Made by a program: the position numbers and the translations under genes. A stretch of DNA of 41,142 bases, from contig DIUT01000028.1 of assembly GCA_002423105.1 (NCBI GenBank), forward strand, positions 1-41,142. Reading direction: 5' to 3'. The notes below the pieces were generated by a model, which saw nothing but the letters and a program-made list of their open reading frames with translations, made no database searches and had not been told where the DNA came from. The stretch is from Geobacter sp. UBA6151 (GTDB lineage: Bacteria > Desulfobacterota > Desulfuromonadia > Geobacterales > Pseudopelobacteraceae). Of this stretch, positions 6,850 to 14,329 are shown piece by piece (the first letter of the stretch is position 1; every line of letters begins with the position of its first letter).

Positions 6850-9285
6850 ATGGCACACACTGAATGCTGCGATACCAATAAGACAGTCACCCTGACCATC
6901 GACGGAACCGACGTTCAGGTCCCGGCTGGAACCACTATCCTGGATGCGGCCCGCAATCTGGGGATCCAGATTCCGACCCTCTGCTGGCTGGAAAAGATAT
7001 CCACCACCGGCGCCTGCCGGGTCTGCGCCGTGGAAGTTGAAGGGGTTGCCCGTCCCATGACCGCCTGCAACACCCCGGTCAAGGAAGGGATTAAGGTTAC
7101 CACCCAATCGCCAGAACTTGAAAAGATCCGTAAGAAGACCATGGAACTGATGCTGGTCAACCACCCTCTGGATTGCCCGGTCTGTGATGCAGCCGGTGAA
7201 TGCGATCTGCAGGACACCTGCTACGGCCTCGGAGTTGCCAAGCAGGAATACGCCGCTGACCTGGAACGGCTGCAAATCCGCTATGACTGGCGACTGCTGG
7301 AGAGCGATCCAAACCGCTGCATCCTCTGTGAGAAATGCGTCAAGGTCTGCCGCGAGATCACCGGCCCGGCTGCCATTGAAACCCAGTCCTGCGGTGACCG
7401 CGCAGTTGTAGAAACCGTTTCCGGCAAGCCACTGAACTGCGACTTCTGCGGCAACTGTATTGCCGCCTGCCCCACCGGCACCCTGATCAGCACCCCCTTC
7501 AAGTTTCTGGGCCGTCCCTGGTCCTTTGAAGTAAAAGACGGTATCTGCGCCTTCTGCTCCAGCGGCTGCCAGATCGAATACCATGTCAAGGACGGCAAGG
7601 TGGCGCGGGTTACCAGCAGCGACAGCGGTTACAACAATGGCAACCTCTGCATCAATGGCCGCTTCGGTTACGGTGCCTTCAACGCCCCGGAGCGTCTGAC
7701 CAGTCCGCTCATCCGCGCCGTAGACGGCAGCCTTAAAAGCGCAACCTGGGATGCCGCCCTTTCCACAGCAGTCTCCGCCACCAAGGAGGTTGTTGCTAAA
7801 TATGGCGCTACGGCAGTTGCCGGTATCGGCTCCCCGCGCGCCACCAACGAAGACAACTACCTGTTTGCCAAGTTGATGAAAGAAGCAATCGGCAGCCCCA
7901 ACCTTGACTCTGAAGCCCGGCTGGGCTATGCACCGGCCCAGGCCATTCAGCAGCAGATGATTGGTATAACTGGAGCAACCGCCCAGATGGACACTCTGGA
8001 GCAGTCTGGCTGTATCATTGTTCTGGGCAGCGACCTGAAGGCCGAATCCGCCGGATTTGGCTACCGGGTGATCAAGGCTACAACCAAGCATGATGCAAAA
8101 CTGGTGATTGCCTCGGCCCGCCCCACGTCGCTGGATGGTTTTGCAAACAACAATCTGCGCTACAAGGCCGGTTCAGAAGGATTTGTCGCCCTTGGACTTG
8201 CACGGGCCGTACTGGCCGCCGGCTTTCACATACAGGCAGCGGGGCTTGATCAGTTCCGCCAGTCCGTTGAGAGCGTCTCGCCTGACCAGATCACCATGGC
8301 CACCGGCCTGACCGAAGCTGATTTTAATGATGCGGTCTCCTTCATAAGCGGACCGGTTGCCGTTATCTACGGCCATGAGTTCATGCGCAGCACTGACGCC
8401 AGCGCCGCCGTAACCGGCGCAATAAATCTGTCTCTGCTCACCGGCGCAGCACTGTTTCCCATCGACGAAAAGAACAATACCCAGGGAATGCTGGAAATGG
8501 GCATTGCTCCCGCACCGGGCGGTAAGGATCTGCTTGGTATTATTGATAGCATTGAAAAGGGAGAAATTCGCGCCCTGTACGTGATGGGCAGCGACCTGCT
8601 CCATGTCCTGCCAAACAGGGAACGGATCGAAGCAGCTCTGAAAAAACTGGAATGTCTGGTGGTGCTGGACCTGTTCCCTACGGCAACAGCCAACCTGGCC
8701 CATGTGGTGCTTCCCGCAGCATCGGCGGCGGAGAAGAGCGGCACCTTTACCACGGTGGACAAACGGCAACAGAAGTTCTGTGCCGCAGCATCACCGGCAG
8801 GAGAGTCCCGGCCTGACTGCATCATCCTCGGCGACCTGTACGCTCGCCTGACCGGCAGTGCCGTGCCCAGCCTCTGCGCCGTGCGGCAGGAAATCACCCA
8901 GGCTACCTCCGCGGCAGCACCGGCAAAAGCTCCGGTCCTTGTTCCGGTGACTCCGGTTGCATCATCTGCGGCCTCCATGACACTGCTCCTTGCGCCGGTT
9001 ATCCGCCATAACGGCAGCTTCTCCACCTGGTCAGCCCACAACCGAATGGTTGCCGCTGAAGCGGCAGTGCTGCTTTCGCCCATTGATGCTGCACGAATCG
9101 GCGTTGCTGATGGAGCGGTGATCACCATTTCCGCCAACGGCGCCCACGTTATCCTTCCCGTCCAGATTCAGCAGAACATCCCGGCAGGACTGATCGTCGT
9201 ACCCAATCATTACCCTGCCGCAGAGCTGAACTGCTTGACCAGCAGCCCGGCAGCTTCGCTGTCCGTCACGGTTACTAAGAGCTGA
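6850..9285 (+). CDS. sfrA: NADPH oxidoreductase, NuoG/molybdopterin-fold subunit (SfrA-like)
   Basis: The 811-residue partner of SfrB, carrying an iron-sulfur chain on a NuoG-like scaffold. Cysteine sets visible: plant-type [2Fe-2S] C45, C56, C59, C73; the NuoG-type His-Cys cluster H105, C109, C112, C118; two ferredoxin-like [4Fe-4S] sets C157/C160/C163/C167 and C197/C200/C203/C207; and the Fe4S4 domain of molybdopterin oxidoreductases C233, C236, C240, C267. The molybdopterin oxidoreductase fold follows, then a dinucleotide-binding C-terminal domain (about 715-805). Where formate dehydrogenases have a Cys or Sec ligand to the metal (ARxC/UHxP), this protein reads ARLGYAP with Gly359, so a catalytic Mo/W centre is unlikely. 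Start ATG is preceded by AGGAATTGAG. Followed by a strong terminator. Confidence 0.87.
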   Translation: MAHTECCDTNKTVTLTIDGTDVQVPAGTTILDAARNLGIQIPTLCWLEKISTTGACRVCAVEVEGVARPMTACNTPVKEGIKVTTQSPELEKIRKKTMELMLVNHPLDCPVCDAAGECDLQDTCYGLGVAKQEYAADLERLQIRYDWRLLESDPNRCILCEKCVKVCREITGPAAIETQSCGDRAVVETVSGKPLNCDFCGNCIAACPTGTLISTPFKFLGRPWSFEVKDGICAFCSSGCQIEYHVKDGKVARVTSSDSGYNNGNLCINGRFGYGAFNAPERLTSPLIRAVDGSLKSATWDAALSTAVSATKEVVAKYGATAVAGIGSPRATNEDNYLFAKLMKEAIGSPNLDSEARLGYAPAQAIQQQMIGITGATAQMDTLEQSGCIIVLGSDLKAESAGFGYRVIKATTKHDAKLVIASARPTSLDGFANNNLRYKAGSEGFVALGLARAVLAAGFHIQAAGLDQFRQSVESVSPDQITMATGLTEADFNDAVSFISGPVAVIYGHEFMRSTDASAAVTGAINLSLLTGAALFPIDEKNNTQGMLEMGIAPAPGGKDLLGIIDSIEKGEIRALYVMGSDLLHVLPNRERIEAALKKLECLVVLDLFPTATANLAHVVLPAASAAEKSGTFTTVDKRQQKFCAAASPAGESRPDCIILGDLYARLTGSAVPSLCAVRQEITQATSAAAPAKAPVLVPVTPVASSAASMTLLLAPVIRHNGSFSTWSAHNRMVAAEAAVLLSPIDAARIGVADGAVITISANGAHVILPVQIQQNIPAGLIVVPNHYPAAELNCLTSSPAASLSVTVTKS

Positions 9286-9314
9286 TTATTTTTACCTACT
9301 CAAAAAACAGTAAT

Positions 9315-9343
9315 AAAAACGCCGCATTCATTGCGGCGTTTTT
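9315..9343. terminator. Bidirectional intrinsic terminator after sfrA
   Basis: Perfect 12-base-pair stem (9315-9326 with 9332-9343) around a GCCGC core, five-base loop TTCAT, with a run of T on the plus side and a run of A upstream that is a T run on the other strand. It ends the sfrBA transcript (plus) and the 55-residue protein gene (minus), which converge here. Confidence 0.92.
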
Positions 9344-9376
9344 AATTGAAACTATGTGCGGGCTGCAAATGCAGTC

Positions 9377-9544
9377 TTAAGAAGCATCTTCTTCAGCAGG
9401 AGTTGTTTCGAGGGTTTCTTCGTCAGAGGTGTTTTCGTCAGAGGTATCGTTTTTCGCAAGCTTGCGCTGCATTTTTTCTTCGTTCTTTTTCTTCCGCTCC
9501 AACTCTTTCTGGCGTTTCTGAAACTGGAAGTTAGGTTTTGCCAT
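9377..9544 (-). CDS. Small charged protein of unknown function (55 residues)
   Basis: Begins MAKPNFQFQKRQKELERKKK and ends in a strongly acidic tail (EETLETTPAEEDAS). The first half is basic and probably helical; the tail contains a near-repeat, NDTSDENTSDEE. No signal peptide, cysteine or membrane segment. The ATG (9542-9544) has AGGAGT six bases upstream, which supports it over the overlapping longer open frame in another register (9352-9549), which lacks such support. I recall similar short MAKPNFQFQKRQKE proteins annotated as hypothetical in other proteobacteria, but no function. It sits 32 bases after the csp terminator, so it may be expressed by readthrough from csp or by its own promoter. 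Confidence 0.75.
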   Translation of the reverse strand: MAKPNFQFQKRQKELERKKKNEEKMQRKLAKNDTSDENTSDEETLETTPAEEDAS

Positions 9545-9575
9545 TGCATGACTCCTGAATAAAATGGTCAGAAAA

Positions 9576-9610
9576 CAATAAAGCCCCGAGAATATCCCGG
9601 GGCTTTATTG
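9576..9610 (-). terminator. Intrinsic terminator after the cold shock gene
   Basis: Perfect 13-base-pair stem: CAATAAAGCCCCG at 9576-9588 with its complement at 9598-9610, nine-base loop. On the minus strand the stem ends in a T-rich stretch (TTTATTGTTTTC). It lies between csp and the 55-residue protein gene. Confidence 0.85.
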
Positions 9611-9628
9611 AGCTGATTAACGTACTAA

Positions 9629-9829
9629 TCAGATACGTGTTACGTTTGCGGCCTGAAGCCCTTTCGGACCCTTGGTTACGTCAAACGTCACTCTATCGCC
9701 TTCAGCAAGGGATTTGAATCCGTCACCAGCGATCGCGGAGAAGTGACAAAATACATCTTCACCGTTCTCCTGCTCAAGAAAACCAAAACCCTTGCTGTCG
9801 TTAAACCATTTTACCGTTCCGTTTACCAT
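9629..9829 (-). CDS. CspA-family cold shock protein
   Basis: Single cold-shock domain of 66 residues, the normal family length. RNP1 KGFGFL (13-18) and RNP2 DVFCHF (25-30) are present, and the start MVNGTVKWFNDSKGFGFLEQ is diagnostic. These proteins bind single-stranded nucleic acid and act as RNA chaperones or antiterminators in the cytoplasm. The ATG is preceded by AGGAGC about 10 bases upstream. A good promoter lies at 9895-9923, giving a leader of about 60 bases, and a terminator follows the gene, so it is likely monocistronic with some readthrough into the small charged protein gene. Confidence 0.96.
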   Translation of the reverse strand: MVNGTVKWFNDSKGFGFLEQENGEDVFCHFSAIAGDGFKSLAEGDRVTFDVTKGPKGLQAANVTRI

Positions 9830-9894
9830 GTTTGCACTTGCTCCTGATGTTTCTCTTGTAATTTTTGTCCATCTTTTTCAATGAACTTTAATTT

Positions 9895-9923
9895 ATCCTA
9901 CAGCTTTGAACTGGTTAAGTCAA
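9895..9923 (-). promoter_or_regulatory. Candidate sigma-70 promoter of csp
   Basis: On the minus strand TTGACT (9918-9923) and TAGGAT (9895-9900) are separated by exactly 17 bases. Initiation near 9888 would leave a leader of about 60 bases before the csp start. The rest of the region up to 10059 shows no further gene. Confidence 0.6.
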
Positions 9924-10059
9924 GCTATTAAATAAGAGACAAAACCCAATAAATTTGTCGAAATATACAAACCGGCAGCCCATCTGTCCGTAGCTAATAA
10001 TAAGTGCGCCAATCGCTTTCAGTTGTTGTTCCGTTATGCTCTATGCTACTTTGCATGCC

Positions 10060-10557
10060 ATGAAAATAACCTTATTAACCCATTTCAAAGAGTTTCCCAA
10101 AAAGTCAAATACCGGCCGCTTGGTTCTGGAAGTTCTGGGCAACAGCGCCGAGCAAATACGCTGGGACAGGATGAATCCACCCGATATTCTTTTAAAGGAG
10201 ATCGAAGCTGGTGGAGTGGCGCTGGTCTATCCCGGTACTCCTGATGAGCAGGAAAACAATCTGAGCGACATCAGGCAGTTCATTATAATTGATGGCACCT
10301 GGCACGAAGCACGTAAAATCCACCAACGCAGCTCATACCTGCAGCACGTAAGGCGCATCAGCCTGAAAACCGTACACAGGTCGCGTTACAACCTGCGAAA
10401 AAACCAGAAGGAATCCGGCCTCTGTACTGCTGAATGTGTCATCGAAATCCTGCGCCGCACCGGCAATAACACAGCTGCTGACCAGCTGGAAGAACATTTC
10501 ATGGCCAATATGCGACCTGACAAAACGGCCAAAGAAAAACCCTGTGCACATCCCTGA
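10060..10557 (+). CDS. Short DTW-domain protein, probable tRNA-uridine aminocarboxypropyltransferase (TapT/YfiP-like)
   Basis: DTW-domain (SPOUT-related) enzymes add a 3-amino-3-carboxypropyl group from SAM to uridine in tRNA. Seen here: the family segments SNTGRLVLEVL, FIIIDGTWHEARKI (the DTW motif, here DGTW), SRYNLRKNQKESGLCTAECVI, and the usual C-terminal helix. Compared with E. coli YfiP the N-terminal zinc-like cysteine region is missing; a short subclass beginning MK-x-LLTH exists as far as I recall, so I take ATG 10060 (165 residues) over ATG 10036. Neither start has a clear Shine-Dalgarno box. The reading frame next to it contains a few cysteines upstream, which I considered as a frameshifted N terminus and did not accept. 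Confidence 0.78.
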   Translation: MKITLLTHFKEFPKKSNTGRLVLEVLGNSAEQIRWDRMNPPDILLKEIEAGGVALVYPGTPDEQENNLSDIRQFIIIDGTWHEARKIHQRSSYLQHVRRISLKTVHRSRYNLRKNQKESGLCTAECVIEILRRTGNNTAADQLEEHFMANMRPDKTAKEKPCAHP

Positions 10558-10687
10558 CGTACTCCATCTACCTCAACAGCGTACCCATACACACAACTGC
10601 CCATTACTGAGGCACCTCCTACCACATCAGACCATGCTCACGTCCATCAGCCCAATCTAACGTCCTGTAATAATGATGATTCACATA

Positions 10688-10704
10688 TTGGTACGCCGAC
10701 TGCA
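10688..10704 (+). promoter_or_regulatory. Sigma-54 promoter of nifV
   Basis: TTGGTACG (10688-10695), four bases, then CTGCA (10700-10704): the invariant GG and GC are exactly 10 bases apart, as in -24/-12 promoters. Initiation near 10716 leaves a leader of only about 15 bases before nifV. No TGT-N10-ACA NifA site is visible upstream; Geobacter nif genes are known to use other enhancer binding proteins. The rest of the 10558-10687 gap shows nothing recognisable. Confidence 0.8.
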
Positions 10705-10730
10705 AGGGTCACTTCAGAAAGGGGCCTGCC

Positions 10731-11876
10731 ATGACGACCATCACTGACATCATCATAGATGACACCACCCTACGGGACGGTGAGCAAACCGCCGGGGTAG
10801 TCTTTTCACGTCTCGAAAAACTGGCCATCGCCCGGATGCTGGACAGAATCGGCGTACAGGAGATCGAGTGCGGCATCCCGGCCATGGGCAAGGATGAGCA
10901 AGAAAGCATCCGCGCCTTGGTGGATCTGGGCCTTTCCGCCCGCCTGATCACCTGGAACCGGGCACTGATACCGGAGATTGAAGCCAGCATCGCCTGCGGT
11001 ATTACGGCAGTAGACATCTCCCTTTCCGTGTCGGATCAGATGATCGCCCACAAGCTAAAAAAAGACCGCAACGCCGTAAAGGAACAGCTCAAGATAGCAC
11101 TGGGCTTTGCTAAAGATCATGATCTCTATGTCTCGGTAGGTGGCGAGGATGCCGGTCGGGCCGACCTGCAGTTTCTGGTGGAACTGATGGAAATCACCCG
11201 CTCGCTGGGGGGGGATCGTTTCCGTTTCTGTGACACCCTGGGTATGCTGGATCCATTCACCATGTTCGAAAAGGTAGCTTATTTGCGGACAGCAGTACCA
11301 GAAGTTGATATCGAGGTCCATACCCATAACGACCTGGGCATGGCCACTGCCAACGCCATTGCCGGAATCCGGGCCGGTGCCCGCTTTGTGAACACCACAG
11401 TCAATGGACTGGGAGAACGGGCCGGCAATGCAGCCCTGGAAGAGGTGGTAATGGGTCTGAAACATGCCTGCGGCATTGAGACCGGAATTGACACCCATCG
11501 TTTTCGTGAGCTGTCGCTCATGGTGGCAAAGGCCTCACGTCGCGACCTGCCCTCTTGGAAACCGGTGGTGGGAAAGCGGGTTTTTGCCCATGAATCCGGC
11601 CTGCATGCCGATGGCGTGCTGAAAGACCCGCACAACTACGAAGGATTTGACCCGGCAGATGTGGGACTGGTGCGGCAGATCGTGGTGGGCAAACATTCGG
11701 GCTGCGGCGGTATGATGGAACGCTATCGCAAACTGGGTATCGTGCTTTCCCGACCAGACGCCGACCTGCTGCTGCCGGTGATCCGTCACGAGGCCCTATG
11801 CCGCAAGCGCGACCTGAAGGATCGGGAACTGATGGAGATTTACTTGAATGGAGCGGAGTTACTGAAAGCGGCTTAG
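10731..11876 (+). CDS. nifV: Homocitrate synthase NifV
   Basis: Condenses acetyl-CoA and 2-oxoglutarate to homocitrate, the organic ligand of the iron-molybdenum cofactor of nitrogenase. The 381-residue protein has the DRE-TIM metallolyase signatures DTTLRDGEQT (11-20), EVHTHNDLGMATAN with the metal-binding histidines, and VNGLGERAGNAALEE. It is shorter than leucine-pathway isopropylmalate synthases and lacks their C-terminal regulatory domain, which fits NifV. Identification is strengthened by the sigma-54 promoter just upstream and by nifHDK about 8.4 kb downstream. AAGGGG precedes the ATG. The next gene starts 15 bases after the stop, with no terminator between, so nifV is likely the first gene of a longer transcript. 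Confidence 0.92.
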   Translation: MTTITDIIIDDTTLRDGEQTAGVVFSRLEKLAIARMLDRIGVQEIECGIPAMGKDEQESIRALVDLGLSARLITWNRALIPEIEASIACGITAVDISLSVSDQMIAHKLKKDRNAVKEQLKIALGFAKDHDLYVSVGGEDAGRADLQFLVELMEITRSLGGDRFRFCDTLGMLDPFTMFEKVAYLRTAVPEVDIEVHTHNDLGMATANAIAGIRAGARFVNTTVNGLGERAGNAALEEVVMGLKHACGIETGIDTHRFRELSLMVAKASRRDLPSWKPVVGKRVFAHESGLHADGVLKDPHNYEGFDPADVGLVRQIVVGKHSGCGGMMERYRKLGIVLSRPDADLLLPVIRHEALCRKRDLKDRELMEIYLNGAELLKAA

Positions 11877-11891
11877 AAAGGAGACACCACC

Positions 11892-12128
11892 ATGTGCGTT
11901 GCAGGAGAAAATTTTATCACCATGGACGAGGCGGCAGCCTATCTTGAGACCACCGAAACCAGAATTCTGATGATGCTGAAAAAGCAGGAACTGGTAGGGA
12001 AACAGGTTGATGACATCTGGTACATTGATAAGGCATCGCTGCAACTGTGTGGCAAGCCGAAACCGTCTGATTTCAAAAAGACCGGTTGCGGCAGGGGCTG
12101 TGGCAGTGGCGGCTGCGGCGGGCACTGA
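11892..12128 (+). CDS. Small protein with excisionase-like HTH and Cys/Gly-rich tail
   Basis: Seventy-eight residues. Residues 8-52 (FITMDEAAAYLETTETRILM, then DDIWYIDKASL) match the pattern of the MerR/excisionase-like HTH_17 fold, a small DNA-binding module. The tail GCGRGCGSGGCGGH contains three closely spaced cysteines and a terminal histidine, plus C53 before it, which could bind metal or an Fe-S centre. AAGGAG lies about nine bases before the ATG. It sits 15 bases after nifV and 18 before the next gene. I do not recognise a named family; a redox- or metal-responsive regulator tied to nitrogen fixation is only a guess. Confidence 0.7.
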   Translation: MCVAGENFITMDEAAAYLETTETRILMMLKKQELVGKQVDDIWYIDKASLQLCGKPKPSDFKKTGCGRGCGSGGCGGH

Positions 12129-12146
12129 CAGACAGGAGTAACTGCC

Positions 12147-12431
12147 ATGCTGATCGTTAAGGCCTCTGATCTGAAATTCAAATATCCCAAGGATATCGCC
12201 CACCGCGATGAGCCGAAATTCTGCGGCCTGCCCGATCCTGCGACTTTCAACCATCATGACCTGTACGAGGTGCTGCCGATGCTGGCAGCGGTCATGGATG
12301 CACTGGGGACCAACGATGGCGAGGATCTGCACCTTCTTGAAGATCTCCTGAACAAGATGCCCGGTTTTATCAAGACACGGGAAGAGGTGTTCGACTACCT
12401 GCTGGGATCGGCCAGGGAATGCATGAGATAA
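12147..12431 (+). CDS. Conserved-looking hypothetical protein, 94 residues
   Basis: Acidic, predicted mixed alpha/beta soluble protein with no signal peptide or membrane segment. It starts MLIVKASDLKFKYPKDIA, with an unusual HRDEPKFCGLPDP stretch, and ends in helical segments (LHLLEDLLNKMPGFIKTREE). AGGAG stands about eight bases before the ATG, so it is certainly positioned as a translated gene. The 3' end overlaps the start of the macro-domain gene by 13 bases, indicating translational coupling. No family recognised; its job must be read from the company of nifV and the macro-domain gene. Confidence 0.65.
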   Translation: MLIVKASDLKFKYPKDIAHRDEPKFCGLPDPATFNHHDLYEVLPMLAAVMDALGTNDGEDLHLLEDLLNKMPGFIKTREEVFDYLLGSARECMR

Positions 12432-12862
12432 TTGGCGATATCTGGGACTGGCAGGGACACGCTATTATTGCCATAACCACCAATGGCTCGGTCAGCAAAA
12501 GCGGTCGGGCAATTTTGGGACGTGGGGTGGCAAAACAGGCCGGCGCTCGCTTTCCGGCGCTTGCTGAAACTTTGGGCAGTCTTGTTGCAAAACATGGCAA
12601 CCATGTGGCTGATCTGGGCAACGGCCTGATCACCTTTCCAGTTGAAGAAACCGCCTGGTCTCAGCCTGATCCCCGCATCATAGCCCGTTCTGCCGGAGAA
12701 CTGCGCATTCTTGCCGATGCCATGGGATGGCAAAAGATTATAGTTCCCCGCCCAGCCTGCGGTGGCGGAGGTTTTGCATGGCACACGGTGCGACCGTTGC
12801 TTATTCCCTGGTTTGACGACCGTTTTTTCATCATAACTGTGCAGAATGGAGCCGCAGCGTAA
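12419..12862 (+). CDS. Macro-domain (ADP-ribose binding) protein
   Basis: A stand-alone macro domain of 147 residues. The pattern IIAITTNGSVSKSGRAILGR followed by GVAKQAGARFPALAETLG resembles macro-domain proteins of the Appr-1"-p processing type often seen in phages, and VPRPACGGGGFAWHTVRPLL matches their C-terminal glycine-rich ligand loop. Such domains bind or hydrolyse ADP-ribose derivatives or remove ADP-ribose from proteins or nucleic acid. The start overlaps the preceding gene by 13 bases, and the following ATP-grasp gene starts 21 bases after the stop. Substrate unknown. In a nif setting one thinks of ADP-ribosylated NifH, but no DraT or DraG is in the window. Confidence 0.75.
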   Translation: MHEIIGDIWDWQGHAIIAITTNGSVSKSGRAILGRGVAKQAGARFPALAETLGSLVAKHGNHVADLGNGLITFPVEETAWSQPDPRIIARSAGELRILADAMGWQKIIVPRPACGGGGFAWHTVRPLLIPWFDDRFFIITVQNGAAA

Positions 12863-12883
12863 TTGCCCACAAAAGGAGCGCCC

Positions 12884-14329
12884 ATGTTCCCTGCAGCCCA
12901 ACAGACAAACCGAAACCGCACCCCCTACCACGAATTCCACGCCGATGACTTCACCCCGCGGGAGCATTACCGCCTGCTCTGGGATCATATCAAGGCCACC
13001 GGCAACAGCGCCCTGGAGGCCAAGGCCCATGCATCGCAACTGGCCCTGCAGGCCGAAGGGGTCACCTTTACGGTCTACGGTGAAAGCGAAGAAGGGATCG
13101 AGCGGATCTGGCCCTTTGATCTTATCCCCCGCATCATCACCGCAGCGGAATGGGTCAAGATTGAATCCGGCCTGAAGCAGCGGGTACGAGCTCTTAACCT
13201 GTTTCTGGGGGACCTGTACGGCGAGCAGAAGATCATCAAGGACGGGGTCATTCCGCCGGAGCTGATTTACCAGGGGAAGGACTTCCGGCGGGAGATTGTC
13301 GGCATTGTGCCTCCCCGTGGTATCTACACCCATATTAGCGGCATCGACATTATCCGGGATGAGCAGGGGGAGTTCCTGATCCTGGAAGATAATCTGCGTA
13401 CCCCTTCCGGCGTCTCCTACATGATCGAAAACCGGGTGATCGAACGCCGGATCATGCCGGAGTTTTTCAGTAAATACCGGGTGCGCCGTGTTGAACATTA
13501 CCCCTCACTGCTGCTGGCTGCGCTCCGCTCCCTCTCGCCACGGGGCAAGGGAACCGCAGAGATCGTGGTGCTGACTCCCGGCATCTACAACTCCGCCTAT
13601 TTCGAGCACACCTTCCTTGCCAAAGAGATGGGGGTTGAGCTGGCAGAAGGGCGGGATCTAGTGACGATCAATGACATCGTCTACCTGAAAACCACCAAGG
13701 GGTTACAGCAGATTGACGTCATCTACCGCCGTATTGACGACGACTTCCTTGACCCGATGGTGTTCCGCTCCGATTCCGCCTTGGGAATCACCGGCGTGAT
13801 CAACGCCTGGCGATCCGGTAATGTGGCCATAGTCAACGCGCCGGGCAGCGGCATTGCCGACGACAAGGCGGTCTATCCCTTTGTACCGGACATCATCCGC
13901 TACTACCTGGGGCAACAGCCGATCCTCAACAATGTCCCCACCTTTCAGATGACCAATGTAAAAGACCGTGAGTATGTCTTTGACAACATGGAACGGATGG
14001 TGGTGAAGGCGGTCAGCGAATCCGGCGGCTACGGCATGCTGATGGGGCCCTCCTCCACACCGGCCCTGCGCAAAGAGTTCATGGATCTAGTACTGGAGAA
14101 CCCCCGCAACTACATAGCCCAGCCGGTGGTCTATCTGTCCCGCCATGTCTGCTACATGGACGGCGAGCTGGAGGCCCGCCACCTGGACCTGCGCCCTTTT
14201 GTGATCTACGGCGAGGATATCGAGGTGGTACCGGGAGGCCTGACACGGGTCGCATTAAGGAAAGGCTCTCTGGTGGTTAACTCATCGCAGGGTGGGGGGA
14301 GCAAAGACACCTGGGTGCTGGCGGAATAG
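12884..14329 (+). CDS. Circularly permuted ATP-grasp protein (DUF404/DUF407 type)
   Basis: Member of the circularly permuted ATP-grasp family (COG2308-like), predicted to form amide or peptide bonds with ATP. The protein has 481 residues. Characteristic segments are PFDLIPRIITAAEW, GLKQRVRALNLFLGDLYGEQ, HISGIDIIRDEQGEFLILEDN, RTPSGVSYMIENR, VIYRRIDDDFLDP and VVKAVSESGGYGMLMG, the last being the ATP-binding part. TTG at 12863 opens the frame, but ATG at 12884 has AGGAG five bases ahead and is the start. It is followed by the alpha-E and transglutaminase-like genes, the standard partners of this family. Work on amidoligases by Aravind and colleagues predicted that such clusters make or attach peptide tags; I know of no demonstrated product. 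Confidence 0.9.
   Translation: MFPAAQQTNRNRTPYHEFHADDFTPREHYRLLWDHIKATGNSALEAKAHASQLALQAEGVTFTVYGESEEGIERIWPFDLIPRIITAAEWVKIESGLKQRVRALNLFLGDLYGEQKIIKDGVIPPELIYQGKDFRREIVGIVPPRGIYTHISGIDIIRDEQGEFLILEDNLRTPSGVSYMIENRVIERRIMPEFFSKYRVRRVEHYPSLLLAALRSLSPRGKGTAEIVVLTPGIYNSAYFEHTFLAKEMGVELAEGRDLVTINDIVYLKTTKGLQQIDVIYRRIDDDFLDPMVFRSDSALGITGVINAWRSGNVAIVNAPGSGIADDKAVYPFVPDIIRYYLGQQPILNNVPTFQMTNVKDREYVFDNMERMVVKAVSESGGYGMLMGPSSTPALRKEFMDLVLENPRNYIAQPVVYLSRHVCYMDGELEARHLDLRPFVIYGEDIEVVPGGLTRVALRKGSLVVNSSQGGGSKDTWVLAE

Noticed and set aside
9352..9549. 65-residue minus-strand frame overlapping the small charged protein gene
   Set aside because: The alternative frame beginning at 9544 has a well-spaced AGGAGT and a familiar MAKPNFQFQKRQKE start; the 65-residue frame is low-complexity and lacks that support.
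9936..10110. Possible frameshifted N-terminal zinc region of the DTW-domain gene
   Set aside because: A neighbouring frame has a few cysteines (ALCYFACHE), but they do not match the CxxC...CxC pattern well, and short DTW proteins starting close to MK-x-LLTH exist, so no sequencing error or pseudogene needs to be assumed.
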